DNA from: Methylobacterium aerolatum
GTDB taxonomy: Bacteria > Pseudomonadota > Alphaproteobacteria > Rhizobiales > Beijerinckiaceae
Assembly: GCF_022179085.1 (NCBI RefSeq)
Contig: NZ_BPQE01000015.1
Span: forward strand, 62,001-126,000
DNA: 64,000 bases
Reading direction: 5' to 3'
Positions within the stretch are counted from its first letter, which is position 1. Each line of letters starts with the position of its first letter. The translations under genes were made by a program, and so were the position numbers. Below, piece after piece: positions 9,179 through 17,668 of this stretch. The notes under the pieces were generated by a model. It did not search any database. It saw nothing but the letters and a program-made list of their open reading frames with translations, and was not told where the DNA came from.

Positions 9179-10489
9179 CTATGGTGAAACTGGGGCGATG
9201 GCCGCCGATCGGCGGGCGCCCGCGCCCTGGCGACCGATACTCGTGCGGGTTGCAAAGAACTGGTCGACCGCCTTGGCCATCGAACCCGTCACCCCCGCGC
9301 GCCATTCCGGGTTCTGGAGCATCTCCAGGTCGCGCTTGCTCGACAGGTAGCCGAGTTCCACGAGGACGCTCGGCACGTCGGGCGAGCGCAGGACCACGAA
9401 GCGAGCCTCGCGGTGGGGCTTGGCGCTCATCTCCATCACCGGGCCGAGCTGGCCCATGAGGGAGCGAGCGAAGCCGGAGGAGAAGCCGCGCGTCTCCCGC
9501 AGGGTGAGTTCCTGGAGGATGTCGGCGATGTCCGGCGGCGCCTCCGACGCCTCGGCGCCCGCGGCGGCGTCGGCCCGGTTCTCGCGCTCGGCGAGCTTGG
9601 CCGATTCGGCGTCGGTGGCCTTCTCGGAGCCGGTATAGATCGTGGCGCCCCGCACCTGCGGCGCGGAGGAGATCGAATCCGCATGGATCGAGATGAACAG
9701 GTCGGCCTTCGCATCGCGGGCAATGCGGACCCGTTCGAGCAGGGGGACGAACACGTCCCGGTCGCGGGTCATCTGCACCCGATAGTGGCCGCCGGCCGAG
9801 AGCTTGCCCGCCAGGTCCTGGGCGAAGCCGAACACGATGTCCTTCTCGAACACGCCCGTCGAGGCGATGGCACCGGGATCGGTGCCGCCATGCCCGGCAT
9901 CGATGACGATGAGCGGGCGAGAATCCGCCGGCTCGCTCACCGCCACGTGCGGCTGCGCCGGTGACGGATCGGAGGAGGCGGCGGCCTTGCGGAACGCCTC
10001 CCGCTCCACCTGCTTGAGGGGGATCGTCATGAGGACCGCCCCGTCGCGGGGCCGGGTCGCGGTCTCGATCCGGCCGACGATGGCGGGGGCGGCGAGGTCG
10101 ATCACGATGCGCGAGCGGCCCGGCGCGAAGAGGCCGTAGCGGAAAGACTGGACCACGCCGTCGCGCCGCCGTCCCGTCTCGCCGTCGAGCTGGAAGTTGA
10201 CCTCCGGCAGGTCGATCACGACCCGGTCCGGCCGCTCCATCACGAAGGCGCGGGCCTCGACGGCCTTCGACAGGGTGAGGACGAGCTTGCTCTGGGCGCC
10301 CTGGCTCGACAACTCGGCCGCGATGGCCACGGCCGAGGTCCGGCCGCGCTCGGTGTCCTGGGCCGGGGCGGGGAGGGCGAGGGCCAGGAGGGTGGCGAGC
10401 GCCGGGGCGGCGCCCGTGGCACTCCTCAGAGCGCCACCCAGGGTGGCCCTCAAGCCGGAAAATCGGATCACGTGCGCGCACTTCGGCAT
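9179..10489 (-). CDS. amiC: N-acetylmuramoyl-L-alanine amidase
   Basis: 436-residue exported zinc amidase that cleaves the MurNAc-L-Ala bond during septal peptidoglycan splitting. A hydrophobic export segment lies at about residues 24-43, with APAQ as likely cleavage site. An AMIN domain (about 52-155) targets peptidoglycan. The Amidase_3 domain (about 192-415) has the zinc ligands His200 in DAGHGG and Glu215 in VFEKD, and SIHAD further on. The N-terminus before the signal core is long, so a downstream start cannot be excluded. It is upstream of mrcA on the same strand, so the two probably act together in wall remodelling. Confidence 0.92.
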   Translation of the reverse strand: MPKCAHVIRFSGLRATLGGALRSATGAAPALATLLALALPAPAQDTERGRTSAVAIAAELSSQGAQSKLVLTLSKAVEARAFVMERPDRVVIDLPEVNFQLDGETGRRRDGVVQSFRYGLFAPGRSRIVIDLAAPAIVGRIETATRPRDGAVLMTIPLKQVEREAFRKAAASSDPSPAQPHVAVSEPADSRPLIVIDAGHGGTDPGAIASTGVFEKDIVFGFAQDLAGKLSAGGHYRVQMTRDRDVFVPLLERVRIARDAKADLFISIHADSISSAPQVRGATIYTGSEKATDAESAKLAERENRADAAAGAEASEAPPDIADILQELTLRETRGFSSGFARSLMGQLGPVMEMSAKPHREARFVVLRSPDVPSVLVELGYLSSKRDLEMLQNPEWRAGVTGSMAKAVDQFFATRTSIGRQGAGARRSAAIAPVSP

Positions 10490-10627
10490 CGGACCATGTC
10501 GTTACCCATGCCCGTCGGAAGGGCAATAGGGGCGTGATGGTTAACGGATGCTTGCGGTCAACCGCAGGATCGCGCTCGTTTCAAGGCGAAGGCGTGCGCC
10601 GAAGGGCCCGCGCGGTGCGGAGCCCGG

Positions 10628-11290
10628 TCAACGGGCGGAGGCGGTCCGTCCGGCGGCGATGGTGAGGAGGCCCCAGCAACTCAGCGTCGCATCGGCGGCC
10701 CGCTGGAACTCACCGATCTGCAGGCGCACGATCTCGGCCATGCTGCGGGCACCGGCCAGCGCCCGCATATGCGCGGCGAAGGCTTCGCCCTCGGCGATGA
10801 AGTAGTTCACGACCGCCGTGCCCAGAGTCTCGGCCTGCAGGCGTGAAGTGGCGACGAGGGTCTGCGCAGCCTCGGGCATCACCAGCGGCGCGGGCGGCAG
10901 GACGGGCGGCGAGACGGGGACGGTCTGGGCAAGGATGTCGGAGGTGGCCTCGGCGGTATCGGCCAAGGCGTGCGCGGTGCTGGCGACAACCACGGCCGGC
11001 GACACGGCGGTGGCGGCCGTCCCGACCTGCTCCATGGTCTCCACCGCAGTCACCGTGGCGGCCTCGCCGGTGGCAGTAGACACCTCGACCGCGTGGCTCA
11101 CGGCGCCCGGCATCTCGGCGGCCGATTCGACGAGAGCGGCCCCCTCGACACCTTCGGCGGGAGCCGAACCGGCCGGGGATTCGTTCGCCGACGTCTCGGC
11201 GGCTGCGGCCACGGCGTTCGTCGGAGCCCTGGAATTGACCGGAGGCTTGGCGCCCTGACGCGGGGGCTTGGACCGACGCACCTTGGACAT
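10628..11290 (-). CDS. Phasin-family protein (Ala/Thr-rich N-terminus)
   Basis: 220-residue protein probably coating PHB granules. The C-terminal 80 residues are a phasin-like amphipathic helix region (TSRLQAETLGTAVVNYF, AEIVRLQIGEFQRAADATL). The preceding 110 residues are low-complexity Ala/Val/Thr/Glu sequence with few predicted fixed elements, after a basic N-terminus (SKVRRSKPPRQ). ATG 11290 is preferred over the in-frame start at 11347 because the basic N-terminus begins there. The predicted size (about 22 kDa) is compatible with Gap20 of M. extorquens, but that equivalence is inference. It lies 164 bases downstream of the second phasin gene on the same strand. Confidence 0.75.
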   Translation of the reverse strand: MSKVRRSKPPRQGAKPPVNSRAPTNAVAAAAETSANESPAGSAPAEGVEGAALVESAAEMPGAVSHAVEVSTATGEAATVTAVETMEQVGTAATAVSPAVVVASTAHALADTAEATSDILAQTVPVSPPVLPPAPLVMPEAAQTLVATSRLQAETLGTAVVNYFIAEGEAFAAHMRALAGARSMAEIVRLQIGEFQRAADATLSCWGLLTIAAGRTASAR

Positions 11291-11421
11291 CGCAACTCTC
11301 CCTTGCCGCGCGCGGGGGCACAGCCGTCGCCGGCCGTTCGCGGACAATCAGGGCCGGCCAGCGTGTGATGCGGCCCCGCGAGGGGCCCGCATCCTGGCCC
11401 GCCCGGGGCGGACCGGGGCTC

Positions 11422-11440
11422 CGTCTGCCCGAGGCAGACG
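11422..11440 (-). terminator. Small hairpin after the 117-aa phasin
   Basis: Perfect 8-bp arms CGTCTGCC and GGCAGACG around CGA, 14 bases beyond the phasin stop. There is no T-run on the minus strand, so this is a processing or attenuation candidate rather than a clear terminator. Confidence 0.3.
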
Positions 11441-11454
11441 AAGCCGGACGGGAC

Positions 11455-11808
11455 TCAGCGAGCCGCGTTCTGGGCGAGGGTGGAGAACTCCTTCGCCTGG
11501 GTCTGCAGGGCCGTGAACTGGCTGCGCATGAACTCGGACTGGACCTCGAACGCCTCGCGCAGGTCCTTGGTGCGGACGAGCTTCTGCGCGTAGTCGAACG
11601 CCGCGTTGGCATTGTTCTGCGCGTGATCGAAACCCTTGGCGATCGCGGCGCTGAACGTCGACTGGAAGGTGTGACCGGCCGTCTGCATCTGCTCGCTGGT
11701 CTTGATGGCGTTGGCCATCATGGTGCCGACGGCGGTGCGGGCCTGATCGACGCTCTTCTCGGCGAAGTCGCGCATCTCGGTCGGGATCTCGAAGTTCGGG
11801 GTCTGCAT
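11455..11808 (-). CDS. Phasin (PHB granule-associated protein, 117 aa)
   Basis: 117-residue, nearly all-helical phasin that binds the PHB granule surface and limits granule coalescence. It opens with the family pattern QTPNFEIPTEMRDFAEKSVDQ, followed by AFDYAQKLVRTKDLREAFEVQSEF, the conserved phasin core. There are no cysteines, signal peptide or membrane segments. ATG 11808 is chosen because upstream codons are non-family sequence, and GGAGAC lies just upstream. The predicted mass of about 13 kDa fits Gap11 of M. extorquens (inference). A TTGC-GCT-GCAA dyad 70 bases upstream may be a PhaR site. Confidence 0.9.
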   Translation of the reverse strand: MQTPNFEIPTEMRDFAEKSVDQARTAVGTMMANAIKTSEQMQTAGHTFQSTFSAAIAKGFDHAQNNANAAFDYAQKLVRTKDLREAFEVQSEFMRSQFTALQTQAKEFSTLAQNAAR

Positions 11809-11878
11809 GGGGGTCTCCAACCAGATAGAGATCGCTGGCGGGATCTGATGGCCCCGCCTCTGACGCGATCTACTTATG

Positions 11879-11889
11879 TTGCGCTGCAA
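11879..11889. promoter_or_regulatory. TTGC-N3-GCAA dyad upstream of phasin
   Basis: Perfect 11-bp dyad about 70 bases before the phasin start, in a locally AT-rich stretch. It shares the TTGC/GCAA half-sites of the dyad at 2389-2401 in the phaR-phaA spacer, so it is a candidate PhaR operator. Confidence 0.45.
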
Positions 11890-12261
11890 TAAAAGTCAAC
11901 CCCGTTCGAAACCGGCGTTGTTGTGCAGGTCGCAAGACACCGGCAGAATTCGTAGCCCAACCGGATCCGGCTGTCTAGGCGGTGGCGCCATCGCGAAGGC
12001 CTGTCGCAAATCTTCGCGTGCCGAACCGTAGTTCCGGTCCCATCTTCGCGCTCTTGAAACAGCCGGTTTCACATCCGAAAGATCGCTGGCGAGCCCGAGC
12101 ATTTGCGCGGCAGGCGCGACCTAAGCCGGAAACTGCATTCGGATGTCCATGGTCGGTGATTCGCCGCCGGGATATGAGTTCGTGACGATGGTGCGACGCA
12201 ACCGAGAGACGCCCGCCCCGTCAGCGCATCGTGCCGAAGGCCGCGAATCACAGTCGCGACC

Positions 12262-12286
12262 GGAAACACCGGCAGCGCCCGGCGTT
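12262..12286 (+). promoter_or_regulatory. Possible EcfG (general stress sigma) promoter
   Basis: GGAAA (12262-12266), a 16-base spacer and CGTT (12283-12286), 45 bases before a small ORF. The consensus is GGAAC-N16/17-cGTT, so one -35 base deviates. Confidence 0.35.
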
Positions 12287-12331
12287 GACCGCCACCGGCA
12301 CCGGCGACGGTGCCACGGAGGAGCACGGGCC

Positions 12332-12508
12332 ATGAGCGACGACGACAAGAAGGACGAGGGTCAGGCGGGCTTCCGGCGTGACAGTGCCAGCCCGGGCGAC
12401 AAGCAGCAGCCCGAGAACAAGCAGGAGAACCTCAACGAGCGCCTCGACGAGGCCCTGGAGGAGACATTCCCGTCGAGTGATCCCGTCTCGGTGAAGATCA
12501 CGAAATAG
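12332..12508 (+). CDS. Small acidic conserved protein, 58 aa
   Basis: 58-residue hydrophilic, highly charged protein with a disordered first half. Its conserved-looking end, EALEETFPSSDPVSV, is a motif I recall from many small alphaproteobacterial proteins of unknown function. There is no signal peptide. ATG 12332 is favoured over longer in-frame starts because GGAGGA lies 8 bases upstream and the preceding codons give arginine/histidine-rich junk. The weak EcfG-like promoter upstream and the disordered composition are compatible with a stress-induced role, which is inference. Confidence 0.65.
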   Translation: MSDDDKKDEGQAGFRRDSASPGDKQQPENKQENLNERLDEALEETFPSSDPVSVKITK

Positions 12509-12555
12509 GAGCCGCCGGCCCGGCACCGCCTCAGGTGGGGCGGGCGAAGCGGGCA

Positions 12556-12591
12556 CAAAAAAGCCGGCCTCGGGTATGCCCGAGGCCGGCT
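12556..12591 (-). terminator. Intrinsic terminator of mcd
   Basis: Perfect 13-bp GC-rich stem (12562-12574 and 12579-12591) with a TATG loop. On the minus strand it is followed by a run of six T at 12556-12561. It starts 20 bases past the mcd stop and is a textbook rho-independent terminator. Confidence 0.9.
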
Positions 12592-12611
12592 ACGGTAAAA
12601 GGGGTGGCGCC

Positions 12612-14294
12612 TTAGGCGGCGTCGAGCAGGCGGCGGGCGATGACCTGGGCCTGGATCTCGGCCGCACCCTCAAAGATCGAGAGGATGCGGGCGTCGCACA
12701 GAATGCGGCTCACCGGGTATTCGAGGGCGAAGCCGTTGCCGCCATGGATCTGCAGGGCGTTGTCGGCCGCCGCCCAGGCCACGCGGGCGCCGAGCAGCTT
12801 GGCCATCCCGGCCTCAAGGTCGCAGCGGCGCCCCTCGTCCTTCCGGCGGGCGGAGAAATAGGTGAGCTGCCGGGCGATGTTGATCTCCACCGCCATCATC
12901 GCGAGCTTGTCGGAGACACGGGGGTAGTTCACCAGCGCCTTGCCGAACTGCACCCGCTCCTCGGCGTAGCGCAGGCCGACATCCAGCGCCGCCTGGGCGA
13001 CGCCGACGGCGCGGGCCGCCGTCTGGATGCGGGCGGATTCGAAGGTCTGCATGAGCTGGGCGAAGCCCTTGCCCTCGACCTCGCCGAGCAGGTTCGCCGC
13101 GGGCACGGCGAAGTCCTCGAAGGCGAGCTCGTACTCCTTCATGCCCCGGTAGCCGAGCACCTCGATCTCGCCGCCGGAAAGCCCCTGGACCGGGAACGGA
13201 TCCTCATCCGTGCCGCGGGGCTTCTCGGCGATGAGGAGGGAGAGGCCACGGTGGCCCTTCTCCTCGGGCTTGGTGCGCACCAGCACGGTCATGATGTCGG
13301 CGCGGACAGGGTGGGTGATCCAGGTCTTGTTGCCGGTGATCTTCCAAGTGTCGCCCTCCTTCACCGCGCGGGTGCGCAGGGAGGCGAGGTCCGAGCCGGT
13401 GTTCGGCTCGGTGAACACTGCGGTGGGCAGGATGTCGCCGGAGGCGATCTTGGGCAGGAAGCGCTGCTTCTGCTCCTCGGTGCCGCCGCAGAGGATCAGC
13501 TCGGCGGCGATCTCCGAGCGGGTGCCGAGCGAGCCGACGCCGATATAGGCGCGGGACAGCTCCTCCGAGACCACGCACATGGCGGCCTTCGGCATGCCCA
13601 TGCCGCCGTATTCCTCGGGGATGGTCAGGCCGAACACGCCGAGCTCGGCCATCTTCTCGATGATCGACATCGGGATGTAGGCGTTCTGCAGGTGCCACTC
13701 GTGGGCGTGGTCGGCGACCTCGGCCTTACCGAAGCGGCGCATCTCGGAGCGGATCGCCTCCATGTCCTCGTCGAGGCCGGAGATGCCGACGGTCGCGGCG
13801 CCGCCGCCGTCCCGCATCCGGGCGACCAGGGCGGCGCGGTTCTCCGGCGTGTTGCCCGTAGCGATCAGGGTTTCCACCGCCTCGGTGCGGAACTCCGCGG
13901 CCTCCTTGGCCGACAGACCGAGGGAGCCCACCGGGCGCACCATCTCGCCCTGGCTCATCGGGATGCCGGAGAACAGCTGGTCGAGGTACTCGCCGGCGCC
14001 GATGCGCACCAGCAGGTCCTCCGTCTCGCCGAACTGGCCGGCGGCGGTGAGGCGCTCGGCGTAGTCGCCGAGTTCGGCCACGGCCTCGGCATAGGTTGCG
14101 AGCCACGCAAGCCCATGAGCGGCGTGCTGCTGGGCTTCCAGCTTGGCCGAGTCGATCTTGCCGTCGGCCCCGATCAGGCGGCCGCGCACACGGCGGATGG
14201 CCTCGTCGGAGAGGCGCTTGGCGGCTTGACCGGCGGCCTTCGTCGTGGCGACGAGGTCGAAGGGCTCGGTCTGGATGGCGGGGGATGCGGACAT
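12612..14294 (-). CDS. mcd: (2S)-Methylsuccinyl-CoA dehydrogenase
   Basis: 560-residue FAD enzyme that oxidises (2S)-methylsuccinyl-CoA to mesaconyl-CoA in the ethylmalonyl-CoA pathway for C2 and C1 assimilation. An acyl-CoA dehydrogenase core spans about residues 195-555 (FTEPNTGSDLAS, TWITHP, YAEERVQFGKAL, QIHGGNGF). It is preceded by a helical N-terminal extension of about 165 residues, the feature that distinguishes Mcd (about 550-560 aa) from ordinary acyl-CoA dehydrogenases of about 380. In older M. extorquens annotation the gene was called ibd2. It is monocistronic with a strong terminator. Misassignment to another extended acyl-CoA dehydrogenase is possible but unlikely. Confidence 0.88.
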   Translation of the reverse strand: MSASPAIQTEPFDLVATTKAAGQAAKRLSDEAIRRVRGRLIGADGKIDSAKLEAQQHAAHGLAWLATYAEAVAELGDYAERLTAAGQFGETEDLLVRIGAGEYLDQLFSGIPMSQGEMVRPVGSLGLSAKEAAEFRTEAVETLIATGNTPENRAALVARMRDGGGAATVGISGLDEDMEAIRSEMRRFGKAEVADHAHEWHLQNAYIPMSIIEKMAELGVFGLTIPEEYGGMGMPKAAMCVVSEELSRAYIGVGSLGTRSEIAAELILCGGTEEQKQRFLPKIASGDILPTAVFTEPNTGSDLASLRTRAVKEGDTWKITGNKTWITHPVRADIMTVLVRTKPEEKGHRGLSLLIAEKPRGTDEDPFPVQGLSGGEIEVLGYRGMKEYELAFEDFAVPAANLLGEVEGKGFAQLMQTFESARIQTAARAVGVAQAALDVGLRYAEERVQFGKALVNYPRVSDKLAMMAVEINIARQLTYFSARRKDEGRRCDLEAGMAKLLGARVAWAAADNALQIHGGNGFALEYPVSRILCDARILSIFEGAAEIQAQVIARRLLDAA

Positions 14295-14403
14295 GGCATT
14301 CTCTCGCGTCTGGCGTTTCTTATGTGGCCCTTCTAACCGTTTCCCGGCGAGAGCCGAAACAGATTCGATTACTGGACCGTTGAACCAAAGTTGAAGACGC
14401 CGA

Positions 14404-14610
14404 TCAGCGCTTCACTTCGCAGCGGGTCTTCACGTAGGCACCGTCCTCACCCTTGAAGCCCGAATTGGCAGCGAGCACCGGCCCCTGGATCAGGCATTCC
14501 TGCAGGGAGTGGGCCGGCCCGGTGATGATGTCGAGGGCCGTATCGCGGGAGCAATCCTGTCCCTGGACGTTCGCGGCGCAAATCAGTGCGACGACGAGGA
14601 TCTGGTTCAT
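14404..14610 (-). CDS. Small exported protein, 68 aa
   Basis: Not recognised by family. 68 residues with a short hydrophobic N-terminus (NQILVVALICAANVQGQ) consistent with a signal peptide. The mature part carries three cysteines (QDCSRDTA, LQECLIQG, TRCEVKR), suggesting a disulfide-stabilised periplasmic protein. ATG 14610 begins exactly at the hydrophobic stretch; the longer in-frame reading upstream is arginine-rich and unlikely. A weak GGGGAC precedes the start. It lies 109 bases upstream of mcd on the same strand. Confidence 0.6.
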   Translation of the reverse strand: MNQILVVALICAANVQGQDCSRDTALDIITGPAHSLQECLIQGPVLAANSGFKGEDGAYVKTRCEVKR

Positions 14611-14848
14611 GGCCGTCCCCTTGAGGCGCCGGTCGTGGCGCAAGCACGGACAAGTGCGAGGCCGCGCCTTCCGTTCCCGGGCGCACTGACGCAGCCTTCG
14701 GCCTCCTCCGTGATCGCGGGCCACGGCGAAGCGGCGAACGGACCGGTGGCGCCCCGGGTGACGCGTCACCCGGGATCGCTGAAGCTCCAACCGCGAGGGC
14801 GGCGGGAGTATCGCGCCTAACGGCCGACCCGCACGCGCCGTCTCGCTC

Positions 14849-16402
14849 TCAGCCCCGCGCCAGGGCGACGAGGTCCGCCCCAGCCTCGATCTCGGCGGCG
14901 GGCGGCAGGCGGCCCTCGCCCAGGAGGTGGAGGAAGGCGGTGAAGGGGCCGTTGCGTCCGATGCTGCACGCCGCCGTCGCCCGGTCCCCGCGCACGTAGA
15001 AGGCGATGAAGTCGAGGGCGGAGGGATCGCCCTGCATCACGATCCGGTCGAAGCCGGGCGCGTATCCGCCGTAGTCCAATCGCTTGTCGCCTTGGTTGCT
15101 CCAGAAGAAGGGCGCGCCGGCAAACCGCTCTGTCGATCCGAGCATCGCGCGGGCCACATGCGCCCCGTGCTGCTCGGCGAGGCGCCAGTGCTCGATCCGG
15201 GCCGTCTGGCCGCTCGCCGTTTCGGGGAAGGCCGCGATGTCCCCGGCGATCCACACGCCCTCGGCGAGCCGCAGATCGCCGCCCACCGGCAGGCCGCCGT
15301 TCTCATCGGGCGTGACGCCGGAGATCACGCCCGTCTCCGGCTTCGCCCCGGCGCCGACGAGGACGATGTCGGCGGGCAGCGAGCCGCCCTCCTTCATCGC
15401 CACGGACTCGACGCGACCGCTGCCCTCGATCTCCGCGACGGAGCCCTGGCGGAAGGTCACGCCGTTTGTCTCGTGGTAGTGTTTGAGCGCCCGGCCGACC
15501 TCCTCGCCGAAGCGCTTGGCGAAGGGCACCTCCTCCCGGGCGAGCACGGTGACGGCGCAGCCGCGCTTCGTCAGGAAAGCGGCGGCCTCCATGCCGATGA
15601 AGCCCGCCCCGACCACGACCACGCGCTTTCCATCCCCGGCCGCCTCGCTCACGCGCACGGCGTCGTCGAGGCTGCGCAGGGTGAAAACGCCGTCGAGGTC
15701 CTTGCCGGGAAAATCGGGCATCGTGGCCCGGCTCCCGGTGGCGACGAGGATCGCGTCCCCGCCGACGTCCCGCCCGTCCGAGAGCGTCACCGTCCGGGAA
15801 GCGGGATCGACGCGGGTCACCTCCGCCGTGATGCGCTCCACGCCGTGGGCCTGGGCGAAGTCCGGCTCGATCACCGTCTTCTCCGGTGGGGTGGGCTTGG
15901 CCAGGAACTGCTTCGACAGCTTGGTGCGGTCGTAGGGTGGATGCGCCTCGCGGCCGACCATCGTGACCGGGCCGGCGTAGCCCTCCCGGCGCAGGGTCGT
16001 CACGCAGGCCACGGCGGCGGCGCCGGTGCCGACGATCACCACCCGGCCGGGCGTGGCTCCACCCGTCCGCGCTGGTTGCTTTACCGGCTCCGGCGTCAGG
16101 GTCGCCACCGCCTCGGCTCCCTCGATCCGGACGGGGTAGCGGGTCAGCCCGTCGAGGGCCGGGGGCTCCTCCAGGCCGCCGTCGGCGAGGGAGAAGGCGG
16201 CTTTGTGCCAGGGGCAGTAGATCCGCTTCCCGCAGATCTCGCCCTTGGCCAGCGGGGCGCCGAGATGCGGGCACTTCGCCTGGAAGGCCCGGACGCCCGA
16301 GGCGTCCCGGACGAACAGTACCTTGTCGTCGCCGGCCGCGCCCTCGGCCATGCCGCCCAGGGGAATCGCTTCCAGGGCGAGGCGGATCTCGGTCTGCGGC
16401 AT
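14849..16402 (-). CDS. Rieske-domain FAD-dependent oxidoreductase
   Basis: 517-residue fusion. Residues 1-105 are a Rieske [2Fe-2S] ferredoxin with ligands Cys44/His46 (CPHLG) and Cys63/His66 (CPWH). Residues about 120-510 are a pyridine-nucleotide-disulfide/ferredoxin-reductase-like flavoprotein with an FAD site (VVIVGTGAAAV), an NAD site (VVVVGAGFIGMEAA) and a C-terminal reductase domain. This resembles AIFM3/ferredoxin reductases that pass electrons from NAD(P)H to an iron-sulfur centre. ATG 16402 starts at the Rieske fold; upstream codons are low-quality. No oxygenase gene adjoins it, so the electron acceptor is unknown. Confidence 0.85.
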   Translation of the reverse strand: MPQTEIRLALEAIPLGGMAEGAAGDDKVLFVRDASGVRAFQAKCPHLGAPLAKGEICGKRIYCPWHKAAFSLADGGLEEPPALDGLTRYPVRIEGAEAVATLTPEPVKQPARTGGATPGRVVIVGTGAAAVACVTTLRREGYAGPVTMVGREAHPPYDRTKLSKQFLAKPTPPEKTVIEPDFAQAHGVERITAEVTRVDPASRTVTLSDGRDVGGDAILVATGSRATMPDFPGKDLDGVFTLRSLDDAVRVSEAAGDGKRVVVVGAGFIGMEAAAFLTKRGCAVTVLAREEVPFAKRFGEEVGRALKHYHETNGVTFRQGSVAEIEGSGRVESVAMKEGGSLPADIVLVGAGAKPETGVISGVTPDENGGLPVGGDLRLAEGVWIAGDIAAFPETASGQTARIEHWRLAEQHGAHVARAMLGSTERFAGAPFFWSNQGDKRLDYGGYAPGFDRIVMQGDPSALDFIAFYVRGDRATAACSIGRNGPFTAFLHLLGEGRLPPAAEIEAGADLVALARG

Positions 16403-16493
16403 GGCGATCTGTTCCCGTGGGCGAGGGGGCTCGGCTTCGGGGCAACAAGTCGCTCGGGCTCCCGCGGTTGCTCCCCGCGACGATGGGTGGGGG

Positions 16494-17354
16494 TCAGCCA
16501 CGGTTCGCCACCGCGACGCCGAGGGCCGCGACCGCCATGCCGGCGAGCTGGAGCAGGGTCAGGGTCTCGCCGAACAGCACGTAGCCCATGGCGGCCGAGA
16601 CCGGCGGGACGAGGAAGAACAGCGAGGCGACCCCCGCCACCGCGCCCCGGCGGATCAGGGCCAGCAGCAGCAGGATCCCCGCGACCGAATTCACCAGCAC
16701 CGCCCAGGCGAGGCCGAACCACAGGGCGGGCGCCGGATCGAGATGCCCGCTGCCGAACAGCAGGGCCAGCGGCAGGGCGCAGACCGCGCCGCCCAGGAAT
16801 TGCAGCACGGCGTTGGCCAGGAGGTCGCCCCCGCCGCCGGTGCGCTTCTGCCAGAGCGTGCCCAGGGTCAGGGCGGCCACTGCGCCGAAGCAGATCGCCA
16901 GCCCCGCGGGCGGGATGCCGGAGGTGTCCGCCACGCCGATCTTGGGCACGAGGACCATCGCGGCGCCGAGGAAGCCGAGCGCGATGCCGACGCCCCGGCG
17001 CAGGGTCACGCGCTCGCCGAGGACCGGCCCCGCCAGCGAGGCTGTCAGGAGCGGTTGCAGGCTGCCGACCAGGGCGGCGATCCCGGCGGGCAACCCGTGC
17101 GACACGGCGTAGAACACCCCCGACAGGTAGACCCCCTGCATCAGGAACCCGGCCACGAGGGGGCCGAACCAGCCCCTTCCCCCGGCGGGGAACCGCGCCC
17201 GGGACGCCAGGGCGATGAGCGCGAGCACGGCCGTCGCGCCGACGAACCGGATCGCGGTGAAGAGAAGCGGGTCCGCCAGCGGCGCCACCGCCCGCGCGGT
17301 GACGAAGCCCGTCGCCCAGATCACGACGAAGAGGCCCGGCACGGCGGCGGCCAT
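16494..17354 (-). CDS. EamA/DMT-family transporter
   Basis: 286-residue integral membrane protein with about ten hydrophobic helices arranged as two EamA repeats (about residues 5-135 and 150-285). It is of the drug/metabolite exporter superfamily, moving small metabolites across the inner membrane. Conserved signs are FVVIWATGFV at the start, AIRFVGA in the first repeat and PVSAAMGYVLFGE in the second. Start ATG 17354 opens just before helix 1. A GTG-initiated extension of about 30 Pro/Ala-rich residues is possible but adds no domain. Substrate is not predictable. It is separated by 91 bases from the Rieske gene on the same strand. Confidence 0.85.
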   Translation of the reverse strand: MAAAVPGLFVVIWATGFVTARAVAPLADPLLFTAIRFVGATAVLALIALASRARFPAGGRGWFGPLVAGFLMQGVYLSGVFYAVSHGLPAGIAALVGSLQPLLTASLAGPVLGERVTLRRGVGIALGFLGAAMVLVPKIGVADTSGIPPAGLAICFGAVAALTLGTLWQKRTGGGGDLLANAVLQFLGGAVCALPLALLFGSGHLDPAPALWFGLAWAVLVNSVAGILLLLALIRRGAVAGVASLFFLVPPVSAAMGYVLFGETLTLLQLAGMAVAALGVAVANRG

Positions 17355-17668
17355 ACCGGGGCCGCGCCGGTCCGGCGGCGGTGCCGCCTCAGGGGCTGGT
17401 ACGGCCCCGGCAGGGGGGGAGGCCGCGGAGCAAGAAAGGAACTTCACGCGGGGCTGAAGGCTTCGGAGCGGGAACGCGGCGAAAGGCCAAGCATGGCGAC
17501 GCGCCTCCCGGCAACGGAAAACTTGCGGCCCCGCCCCGCCCCGGAGGCGTTGCCGCCATGCGTCACCGGAGGGGCGATCCGCCGGGAAACGGTGCGCGCC
17601 ACATTGACGGATCGCCGCCCCGGCCCCCATCGACGGCGCGGCATTCGGAGCGGAGGCGGTCCAGGCCC

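Larger units (their letters stand above)
11809..12331. other. 523-base intergenic region between phasin and a small stress-type gene
   Basis: Apart from the dyad at 11879-11889 and a possible EcfG promoter at 12262-12286, nothing is recognised. Open frames here have no ribosome-binding site or family resemblance. Confidence 0.5.

Noticed and set aside
7199-9187. 662-codon open frame on the + strand
   Set aside because: Antisense shadow of mrcA in high-GC DNA; the translation is His/Arg/Gly/Val-rich with no family motif.
12576-14336. 586-codon open frame on the + strand
   Set aside because: Antisense shadow of mcd; composition bias and no ribosome-binding site.
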